Origin: Prevotellaceae bacterium
Lineage (GTDB): Bacteria > Bacteroidota > Bacteroidia > Bacteroidales > UBA932
NCBI GenBank assembly: GCA_031278495.1
Contig: JAITKG010000109.1
Location: 1 to 13,988, forward strand
DNA: 13,988 nucleotides
Reading direction: 5' to 3'
Part shown: positions 7,843 through 13,988 of the stretch, in pieces
Layout of the letters: every line of letters begins with the position of its first letter
Position numbering within the stretch: position 1 is the stretch's first letter
The notes under the pieces: generated by a model
What the model was told of the DNA's origin: nothing
Database searches by the model: none
Seen by the model: only the letters and a program-made list of their open reading frames with translations
Translations under genes and position numbers: made by a program

Positions 7843-7871
7843 AAAGCCGGCTTTGGTTAAAAGCCGGCTTT
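7843..7871. terminator. Rho-independent terminator between convergent units
   Basis: AAAGCCGGCTTT (7843-7854), loop GGTTA, AAAGCCGGCTTT (7860-7871): a perfect 12-bp stem with a 5-base loop. Read on the minus strand the stem is followed by an uninterrupted T run, so it is a textbook terminator 33 bases after the SusD stop. On the plus strand the stem ends in TTT followed by ATTA, so it may also stop transcripts of the TonB receptor, less efficiently. Each arm is itself palindromic, which allows alternative pairings. Confidence 0.88.
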
Positions 7872-7904
7872 ATTACGAATTAGTTTTATCTATGAAGCCC
7901 CCGG

Positions 7905-9755
7905 TTAATTCCAGCCGGGAGTTTGGGTGAGCGTATAACCCTGCGATTTATATAAATCTATCTGGTTCTTTCCTACAGGCGACAAATATACCCTGTCCGT
8001 AAAATCATCCCTGTCGGCTACGTCTTCCGGCAAGTAATAGCCGACCATGTCGGCGGCATTGCTGCCGTTGAAGGTAACAATCGTCCCGTCGGCTTTCTGC
8101 ACTTTGGTGATACCTATTTTCGTGTTGCCGACCAATTCGGGGATTTCTACCGGAATATCCACCCAAATACCTCTCAGGATGTCCGGTTTTTGGGTACCTT
8201 TCATGTAGTTGAGTTTCTTCCAGCGTTTGATGTCTAACAAACGCGACGGCTCCCCGTACAATTCCATGCGGCGTTCACGGCGGATTTCCCAAACCAGTTG
8301 CGGAACGTCTGTGTCGCGCGTGGGGTCATTGGGTAAAGCTGCCAACGACAAATGGGGCGTCTTCACCACGCCTTTGTTTATGGCTTCCGTATCCAGCGGC
8401 CGGTCGCGCAATTTGTTTATGGATTTATCAATGTCGGTTTGTGTAACCGCTGCGCCACCCAACTGCGCCAATTCTGCTTTGGCTTCTATCCAGTTCAACA
8501 GGATTTCCCCATAACGGATAACCGGAGCGTCGTTGGTGTTGGTGTTACTCGTGTATTTGGCAGGAATAGGCGGCGTCAGGCGCGGGCCGGTTCTGTCCAC
8601 AAATTTGGTGGTGAACAGTAAGGCGGCGGCTTTGATATTCAACTGGTCAAAGAAAGAAGCTTCAAAACGCGGGTCGCGGGTTTTGATTAAATTTTGCAGG
8701 TCGAATTTACCGGCGTCCGCCACCGTTGACGCTTGCCAAACTTGCCCGTCTTTGCAGATAAACGCTTTCACTACATCCAAATTTGCCGACTGGTCTTGCG
8801 CTTCGTATGCGCAGTTATAAGAAGCTACGCAGTGCATGACCAAAGTGGCTTCATAATGCCGGTACATGATACATTCCGTATTTCCCGCCAAGCTTTCAGA
8901 ACCGAAAAGTGTACGTAAATCCGTAGCGATGTCGTATTTGCCCGAATTTATCAAATAATCGGAAGCTTCAACTGAAAAGTCCAGGAATTTCTTTGCACGC
9001 GTGGCGTCATTATTATGGTATTTCTGCCATGTGCCTTCAAACAGCATCCACCGCGAAATAAAAGCTGCCGCTACATACCGGTTCAAGTACTGGCTGCCGT
9101 CGGCTTCGCGGAGGTTTTGGAGGACGTATTTAAACTCGTTATACACGTTGTCCATAACTTCGTTGCGGGACGTGCGGTCTTTGTAGAGGATGTCCTTCTC
9201 AGCCGTAGAAAATTCCTGTTCATAATAAGGCACATCGCCAAACACGCTTACCAGCCGGCAATAGTCCAATGCTTTGAAGAATCGCGCTACCGCCAGCCAG
9301 TGGTTCGTAGCTTCATCCGTGAGGATACCCTGCATCTTTGTTTCGATACGGTTAATCATCAGGTTGGCTTTCCGTATCCAGCCGAAATACCATGTAGGAC
9401 CGGCGTATTGCGTCAACCATGCCGCACCGGTAGTCGTGGCGGCATTAGAACCCCTGGAAGAGGGTACGCTAACTTCAAACAAGGATTGTACATTTTTAGT
9501 AACAACGTCGTCGCTGAAAGTGTAACCTTTGAAATGGGAATAATCCAATGTCCAGCTGGAATTGTATCCTACAAAGAACTGGGCATAAAATTCATTGGCG
9601 AACAGGCGCAAATTGCTTTCTTGAAACCAGTAGGACTCGTCGTCCGGGCTGTTGAGTTGCGGACGGTCAAGCAGGTCATTGCAATTCCAGCAAAGGAACA
9701 GCGGCAATAGCGCAAGGAACAGTATTGTTTTTTTCATTATCATATTATTTTTCAT
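7905..9755 (-). CDS. RagB/SusD-family outer-membrane lipoprotein
   Basis: A surface lipoprotein of the SusD/RagB family that binds a nutrient and acts as the lid of its SusC partner. It is 616 residues from ATG 9755, or 610 from ATG 9737; the latter gives a cleaner signal peptide (MKKTILFLALLPLF). A lipidation Cys at residue 25 (from 9755) lies in CWNCNDLLD, the relaxed Bacteroidetes lipobox followed by the acidic NDLLD seen in many SusD proteins. Family features: a helical TPR-like region including WYFGWIRKANLMINRIE, RFFKALDYCRLVSVFGDVPY, then PVIRYGEILLNWIEAKAEL and the C-terminal EIRRERRMELYGEPSRLLDIKRW. The frame is intact and somewhat longer than the 550-residue norm. It starts 11 bases after the SusC stop and ends 33 bases before a terminator, so the operon closes here. 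The substrate is unknown; no sugar-active enzyme is adjacent. Confidence 0.93.
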   Translation of the reverse strand: MKNNMIMKKTILFLALLPLFLCWNCNDLLDRPQLNSPDDESYWFQESNLRLFANEFYAQFFVGYNSSWTLDYSHFKGYTFSDDVVTKNVQSLFEVSVPSSRGSNAATTTGAAWLTQYAGPTWYFGWIRKANLMINRIETKMQGILTDEATNHWLAVARFFKALDYCRLVSVFGDVPYYEQEFSTAEKDILYKDRTSRNEVMDNVYNEFKYVLQNLREADGSQYLNRYVAAAFISRWMLFEGTWQKYHNNDATRAKKFLDFSVEASDYLINSGKYDIATDLRTLFGSESLAGNTECIMYRHYEATLVMHCVASYNCAYEAQDQSANLDVVKAFICKDGQVWQASTVADAGKFDLQNLIKTRDPRFEASFFDQLNIKAAALLFTTKFVDRTGPRLTPPIPAKYTSNTNTNDAPVIRYGEILLNWIEAKAELAQLGGAAVTQTDIDKSINKLRDRPLDTEAINKGVVKTPHLSLAALPNDPTRDTDVPQLVWEIRRERRMELYGEPSRLLDIKRWKKLNYMKGTQKPDILRGIWVDIPVEIPELVGNTKIGITKVQKADGTIVTFNGSNAADMVGYYLPEDVADRDDFTDRVYLSPVGKNQIDLYKSQGYTLTQTPGWN

Positions 9756-9766
9756 AATTCGTTTTT

Positions 9767-12700
9767 TTAGAAAGTTAATTGAATGCCGAACGATACGTTT
9801 TTGAACATGGGCGCGCCCACGCCGGTACGGTTGGAATTATAGTCTGTTGTATTCCACATCGAATAGCTGGTTATTACTTCGGGGTCAACAGGCAAGCCGT
9901 TTAAGTGGTCAAACGTTAGGATATTTTCCAATGCCAAATACACGCGCGCCTTGCTCAAATAGATTTTGCGCGTCAGGTGTTCCGGCAACGTATAGCCCAG
10001 CGTGATGTTCTTTAATCGCAAATACGCCATATTTAACAAATAACGGTCTTGCACCTGTGTATTGTTAATGGTGCTATTGCCGTATGCTACAGCGTTGATA
10101 CCATACGGGCGGGGATAGAAGGCGTCGGTGCGGTCTTCGCGCCAAAAATCGCCGGCGATAGCTTGCGCCATCGCACCGTCCGACGGGTTATAACCGGGGA
10201 TGACCAATGCGCCGTCGCCCCAGATTTCCCGTTTGCCCACCCCTTGGAAGAACACGGATAAATCGAAGCCAAAATAATCTGCGCCTACGCGGAAACCATA
10301 CTGGTAGCGGGGCGTCGAATTACCGATAATAACCAAATCACCCGGGTCGTCTTCCGTGCCGCTGCCATTGGTAATCCGTCCGTCGCCGTTCTGGTCTTTG
10401 TATTTCACGTCGCCGGGACCAAACCGGAAATTGGCGGAATTTTGTACGAATACTTGGTACACCGGGTCAGCGCCTTTGAGTTTATTCATGGTTTTGCCGT
10501 CCACTACAATGGTTTGAATAGTGCCGTCGGAATTGTATTCAAAGTCGCCGGACTGGTACAGCCGTTCGGTTTGGTAGCCCCAAATATCGCCGTAGCGTTT
10601 TCCCATATAGAATGCCGAAGAGCTGGTAACGGTTTTTGTAGCTTCTTCGGGGTAGCCGGTAATATCGGTAACAGCATCCGAGAAAGTAGCCATGGCGTTT
10701 ATTCCAAAACCGTTGGCAAATCGGTGGTTAAAGTCCACCGTTATTTCCCAGCCTTGCGTACGCAGTTCGCCGTAATTGCCCACAGAGGGGGCTGCGCCAA
10801 AAGCTTGCGGCAAGGAAACGCCGGGGGTAATCATATTCCGGGTATAGCGCTGATACCAGTCAAACGTAACGCCTAATTCATTGTTCAGGAAACGGGCGTC
10901 TACGCCGAAGTCCAGTGTTTCAAAATCCTGCCACGTGATATTGCCGTCTACCATGCCCGGCGTAGCATATTGCGTAAACCGGGTAGCGCCGTCCAGCCAG
11001 GAGGTATTGCCGGAGGACAGCGTAGGCACATACAGGCTGGAAGAAACGGACTGGTCGCCGATAGTTCCCCACGATCCCCTGAATTTTAAGGCGCTCAAAG
11101 CAGGTTTAGCCCATTCCATAAAGGCTTCTTCGCTGGCGCGCCAGCCGGCGGAGAACGAGGGGAACCAGCGCCATTTCAAGTCGGTGGGGAATTTGGACGT
11201 ACCGTCGTACCGCAAATTGGCTTCCAAAAGGTATTTGTCCTGGAACGCATAGTTAATACGTCCGAAGAACCCGGCGGTAGCGTCCCAGTAGGTTTTCCCG
11301 CCAACTGTTTGCGTGCCGGTAGCCATATCGAACTGCGGATTTTCCGGATTGAATAATTCCGTCCGTTGCGCCCAGTGGCTTTTGGTATCCGATTTCACGA
11401 TGTTTAACCCCGCCATAAATTTTAATTGATGCACGTCCGCCAATGCGAGGTTGTAGGTCGTGTACAGGTTAAAAGTATGCTGTTGCTTGTTTTCCGACTC
11501 GCGGCGGATATGGTCGGGATTGCTGCCTTTTGCGGTATAAGTAGTATAGGGCAAGTCGTAAGCCGGCATGGCGCCCGGAGCGCTGGCGGCTACCACGTCG
11601 CCGTTGTCGTTTACATAAACCTGGTTACCGGCGGCGTCTTTCCTAAGCACGGCAGCCGACCACGAATCGGCGGCGGTATAGCGCGTACCGGGACGGTTCC
11701 ACAAATACTCATTGTTGGCAAAGGTATAATCGCCGTCCAGCGTCCAGTTATTCGTAAAGTTCAGCGTAAAGCCCAAGTTCACGTTCATGTAATTGTTTTG
11801 CTGCGAAGCCGTATTTGCTTGTGCAGCTTCGGATGCCGGGCTTCGGACAAGGTAACCTTCTTCGGTAATGCCGAACGGTTGCAGTGGTCCCCAACGGTAA
11901 ATATACAGCCAGGGGTCGGCAGTAGTGGAATTAGTGATATACGGGTAACTTTTGGTACGTTGGGAAAACAATAATCCGGCACGCACCGTCACATACTTGT
12001 TAATGTCCGAGCTGATTTTTGCCGTCGCATTGTAACGCTTAAAATCGTCCTGCTTCGCCGTTTTCATCAAGCCCTGCTGGTCGAAATAACCCAAGCCGAT
12101 ATTGTATTTCACATTACCTGCCATTCCATTGACCGATAAATTATGGGTTTGGGTAGGCGTCCATTCTTCAATCATATAGTCATACGAATCATACAGGCGA
12201 ACGCCGCGTTTAGCGCTTGCGTCTACATACCAGTCCCGCCCGTACAGTATCGGGTCGTCGGCAGTGATGGTGTTCCCGTATTTTTCTACCCATTTTTTCG
12301 ACCGTTCATAACTTTCGCGGTTGATAGTCCAGAATGCGCCGGCGCTGCTCGTGCCGACCCTTTCAAGCGCCGCCATAGTATATTCTAAACCGTCGATAGT
12401 AGCCATGTCAATATCTTTGGCTACTTTCGCCCATGCAAAGTTGTTGGAATAGGTTACGGTTACACGGTCGGTGGCAGTTCCTTTTTTCGTCGTAATCAAA
12501 ATAACGCCCAGCGCCGCTTTTGCGCCGTAGATAGAAGAAGCCGCCGCATCTTTCAGCACGCTGATAGATTCAATATCGTCGGGGTTCACGAGCGAGATGC
12601 TGGGTATTTCCACGTTATCCAGCAAAATCAACGGGGCGGAGCTGGCGGTAGAGTTGATAGAAGCTATTTGCCCGCGAATCCTGAACACCGGGTCGGAGCC

Positions 12701-13225
12701 TACTTCGCCGCTGGGCACCACAATCGACAATCCCGGCACCGCGCCTTGCAAACTGCGACCGACGTCGGAAATGGGACGGCTATCCAGCGTTTTTTCTACA
12801 TCCACTGTGGCTACCGCACCGGTGAGGTTCTGCCGTTTCTGCGAGCCGAAACCTACGATCACCACTTCGTCCAGCACCTGGCTGTCTTCCTGCAATACAA
12901 TCCGCACGGAAGAGGCAGCGCCTACCACGTACGATTGCGTTTTGTACCCCAGGAACGAAATGTTCAACGCCGCGCCTTCGCGTACGGTAATGGAAAATTT
13001 CCCGTCCACATCCGTCATCACGGCATTGGTTGTTCCCCTTTCGGCAATGGAAGCGCCAATAATCGATTCCCCTTTGGCATCGACCACCGTTCCGGCGAGG
13101 GTTTTTGTTAGTTCTTGTGCGTTTGCCGGTGCAATACCGCACATCCACCACAGGCATACGCCTGCGACAAGGCACACTCTTTGGAAGAGCCTGCTGCTTG
13201 ATTTCCTTTGTTTTTTAAATTCCAT
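9767..13225 (-). CDS. SusC/RagA-family TonB-linked outer-membrane transporter
   Basis: A 1152-residue transporter that forms the barrel of a SusCD pair and imports oligosaccharides, peptides or other ligands using TonB. Seen from ATG 13225: basic N-tail and hydrophobic core with cleavage after IAPANA (31-36); a carboxypeptidase-regulatory-like domain (about 42-112, including GTVVDAKGESIIGASI and TDVDGKFSITV); TonB box LDEVVIVGFG (118-127); plug (about 128-249) with QGAVPGLSI, FRIRGQ, LILLDNVE, DIESISVLKDAAASSIYGAKAALGVI(LITTKKG); then a large barrel ending in FKNVSFGIQLTF. No STN domain precedes the carboxypeptidase-like domain, so it is not a FecA-type signalling receptor. The frame is open upstream to an ATG at 13384, but that 53-residue extension would bury the signal peptide, so I reject it. 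SusD follows after 11 bases. No hydrolase, ECF sigma/anti-sigma or hybrid two-component gene is visible nearby; any regulator would have to be beyond 13988 or elsewhere. Confidence 0.94.
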   Translation of the reverse strand: MEFKKQRKSSSRLFQRVCLVAGVCLWWMCGIAPANAQELTKTLAGTVVDAKGESIIGASIAERGTTNAVMTDVDGKFSITVREGAALNISFLGYKTQSYVVGAASSVRIVLQEDSQVLDEVVIVGFGSQKRQNLTGAVATVDVEKTLDSRPISDVGRSLQGAVPGLSIVVPSGEVGSDPVFRIRGQIASINSTASSAPLILLDNVEIPSISLVNPDDIESISVLKDAAASSIYGAKAALGVILITTKKGTATDRVTVTYSNNFAWAKVAKDIDMATIDGLEYTMAALERVGTSSAGAFWTINRESYERSKKWVEKYGNTITADDPILYGRDWYVDASAKRGVRLYDSYDYMIEEWTPTQTHNLSVNGMAGNVKYNIGLGYFDQQGLMKTAKQDDFKRYNATAKISSDINKYVTVRAGLLFSQRTKSYPYITNSTTADPWLYIYRWGPLQPFGITEEGYLVRSPASEAAQANTASQQNNYMNVNLGFTLNFTNNWTLDGDYTFANNEYLWNRPGTRYTAADSWSAAVLRKDAAGNQVYVNDNGDVVAASAPGAMPAYDLPYTTYTAKGSNPDHIRRESENKQQHTFNLYTTYNLALADVHQLKFMAGLNIVKSDTKSHWAQRTELFNPENPQFDMATGTQTVGGKTYWDATAGFFGRINYAFQDKYLLEANLRYDGTSKFPTDLKWRWFPSFSAGWRASEEAFMEWAKPALSALKFRGSWGTIGDQSVSSSLYVPTLSSGNTSWLDGATRFTQYATPGMVDGNITWQDFETLDFGVDARFLNNELGVTFDWYQRYTRNMITPGVSLPQAFGAAPSVGNYGELRTQGWEITVDFNHRFANGFGINAMATFSDAVTDITGYPEEATKTVTSSSAFYMGKRYGDIWGYQTERLYQSGDFEYNSDGTIQTIVVDGKTMNKLKGADPVYQVFVQNSANFRFGPGDVKYKDQNGDGRITNGSGTEDDPGDLVIIGNSTPRYQYGFRVGADYFGFDLSVFFQGVGKREIWGDGALVIPGYNPSDGAMAQAIAGDFWREDRTDAFYPRPYGINAVAYGNSTINNTQVQDRYLLNMAYLRLKNITLGYTLPEHLTRKIYLSKARVYLALENILTFDHLNGLPVDPEVITSYSMWNTTDYNSNRTGVGAPMFKNVSFGIQLTF

Positions 13226-13604
13226 AGATAAGGTAATTTTGGTTAATAAAAATTGAATAGTGATAATTATTGGTATTATCCAGTAATTTAATTTCCGGAA
13301 TTTTTTCGCGCCAGTAACCCAGTTTAAGGCGGGGTATGTAAAATTCATGTGGATTTGCGCCGTATTCATATAAATTTGTACCAAAGTCAGGCGCTTTTAC
13401 GCCAAAGTCAGGCGCTTTTGCGCCAAAGTCAGGCGCTTTTACGCCAAAGTCAGGCGCTTTTACGCTAAAGTCAGGCGCTTTTACGCCAAAGTCAGGCGCT
13501 TTTGCACCAAAGTCAGGCGCTTTTACGCCAAAGTCAGGCGCTTTTGCACCAAAGTCAGGCGCTTTTTCGTTAAAAAAGTAGGGATTATGGTAGGTTGCGG
13601 TCAT
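13215..13604 (-). CDS. Possible small protein with nine KAPDFG heptapeptide repeats
   Basis: A 129-codon frame beginning MTATYHNPYFFNE (1-13). Residues 14-76 are nine consecutive heptads KAPDFG plus A, V or T (one copy KAPDFSV). A 53-residue tail rich in Asn, Tyr and Ile follows (77-129). It overlaps the SusC start by 11 bases in another frame. There is no signal peptide, membrane segment or known domain. For coding: no stop through the repeat and both flanks, and most differences between copies are silent (GGC/GGT) or conservative (Ala/Val). Against: a repeat whose length is a multiple of three stays open automatically, no convincing promoter or ribosome-binding site precedes 13604, and the stretch could simply be the SusC leader. 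I do not recognise the family. Treat as an open frame of uncertain status. Confidence 0.3.
   Translation of the reverse strand: MTATYHNPYFFNEKAPDFGAKAPDFGVKAPDFGAKAPDFGVKAPDFSVKAPDFGVKAPDFGAKAPDFGVKAPDFGTNLYEYGANPHEFYIPRLKLGYWREKIPEIKLLDNTNNYHYSIFINQNYLIYGI
13371..13378 (+). promoter_or_regulatory. Isolated -7-like box facing the repeat array
   Basis: TAAATTTG fits TAnnTTTG at all six fixed positions and points rightward, away from SusC and into the tandem repeats. No -33 TTTG is at the right spacing and no plus-strand gene follows within the window. If active it would make a transcript antisense to the SusC leader. A chance match is more likely. Confidence 0.15.
13381..13569. repeat. Nine-copy 21-bp tandem repeat upstream of susC
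   Basis: Nine head-to-tail units start at 13381, 13402, 13423, 13444, 13465, 13486, 13507, 13528 and 13549. Each has the core CCAAAGTCAGGCGCTTTT plus three bases (ACG, GCG, GCA or, in the last copy, TCG). Only three positions vary: base 2 (C, with T once in the fifth unit), base 19 (A/G/T) and base 21 (G/A). The near-identity implies recent expansion or homogenisation. Across each junction CGCC-AAAGTCA-GGCG can form a short stem of 4-5 bp with a 7-base loop where the junction is not mutated. The array ends 156 bases before the SusC ATG. The 21-bp period equals seven codons and two turns of B-DNA. Confidence 0.97.
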
Positions 13605-13988
13605 TTTCCGGTTTAGATTAGTGGAAATTTGTTTATAAAAACAGGCAAGCAGTCAAATTTTTTGCATTTATCAGTGATGATTGTTTAATACCTAATTTTA
13701 ACTATACCAGTCAAAATCGGCAAACGGCTAACGGCTAACGAACAACGGATTAGCAGGAAATGCAAGGAAATGGGGGACGAATTTGAGGAAAAAACCGGAA
13801 AAAAACGTGCAAAAAGAAAATGACACAAACTACTCCAAAAGCCTAACAATATCAACAGTTAGCGAAAGGATAAGAGCGGACGAAAAAGGGGATGAAAAGT
13901 AGTTTTTTTACAAAAAAAAAATTAACCGGAAAGATGAATTAACCGGAAAATCAATAATAAACGAATAAATTATACCACAAGGGCGAAT
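13605..13988. other. AT-rich gene-free region with repeated AACCGGAAA words
   Basis: No credible gene on either strand and no tRNA-like fold seen. The word AACCGGAAA occurs at 13793-13801, 13924-13932 and 13941-13949 on the plus strand and at 13605-13613 on the minus strand. The last two plus-strand copies lie within a 13-bp direct repeat (13920-13932 and 13937-13949) offset by 17 bases. A 7-bp unit CGGCTAA is doubled at 13725-13738. Long A/T runs occur around 13904-13920. This is the upstream side of the susC operon, so promoter and operator sites are expected here, but I find no full -33/-7 pair on the minus strand. Confidence 0.6.

Noticed and set aside
9015..9710. A 231-codon plus-strand frame opposite SusD.
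   Set aside because: It is antisense to a clearly conserved SusD region and shows no recognisable protein features.
13226..13384. Upstream extension of the SusC frame to ATG 13384 (53 extra residues).
   Set aside because: It would place a second hydrophobic stretch before a complete Sec signal peptide that begins at ATG 13225; SusC proteins start at such a signal peptide.
13381..13569. A CRISPR array.
   Set aside because: The units are directly adjacent with no unique spacers and are only 21 bp, so it is a simple tandem repeat.
13381..13569. Nine tandem promoters: each unit reads TGACTTTG on the minus strand, one base off the TAnnTTTG -7 consensus.
   Set aside because: The conserved A is replaced by G in every copy, and the 21-bp period leaves only 13 bases between a TTTG and the next box, not the 19-21 required.

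Overview
The window looks like chromosomal DNA of a member of the Bacteroidota, probably order Bacteroidales. Four things point there: a SusC/SusD outer-membrane pair; promoter -7 boxes of the Bacteroidetes type (TAnnTTTG) with A-rich leaders instead of Shine-Dalgarno sites; a GlmM with the GEGNGG sugar loop; and a C45 hydrolase next to a PaaK-like ligase. Coding DNA is moderately GC-rich, while the right-hand 600 bases are AT-rich. I cannot name the genus.

Layout. Bases 1-5639 carry four plus-strand genes: an HI0933-family flavoprotein (15-1268), a membrane-anchored C45 Ntn-hydrolase/acyltransferase (1452-2900), a PaaK-like adenylate-forming CoA ligase overlapping it by 8 bases (2893-4194), and phosphoglucosamine mutase GlmM (4263-5639). 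A BtuB-like TonB-dependent receptor follows GlmM after 21 bases (5661-7679). Bases 7680-7904 separate two convergent transcription units and hold an imperfect inverted-repeat element (7691-7829) and a strong hairpin terminator (7843-7871). The minus strand then carries a two-gene operon, SusC (13225 to 9767) followed by SusD (9755 or 9737 to 7905). Upstream of SusC lies a nine-copy, 21-bp tandem repeat (13381-13569) inside an open frame for KAPDFG heptapeptides, then about 420 bases without a recognisable gene but with four copies of a 9-mer, AACCGGAAA.

How the parts may work together. The C45/ligase pair resembles in enzyme chemistry the last two steps of penicillin side-chain exchange (arylacetyl-CoA ligase plus isopenicillin-N acyltransferase). 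However, the N-terminal anchor of the C45 protein puts its active site outside the cytoplasm, so a scavenging route (amide cleaved outside, freed acid activated inside) fits at least as well. GlmM supplies glucosamine-1-phosphate for peptidoglycan and LPS, and the receptor behind it probably imports a cofactor or metal chelate. The SusCD pair imports an unknown substrate. No hydrolase, sigma/anti-sigma pair or hybrid sensor is visible beside it, and the terminator closes the operon after SusD.

The most unusual feature is the repeat array in front of SusC. Its period is both a multiple of three and two DNA helical turns, so it could be a coding repeat, a phased protein-binding array or a leader-RNA structure. 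The sequence alone does not decide which.
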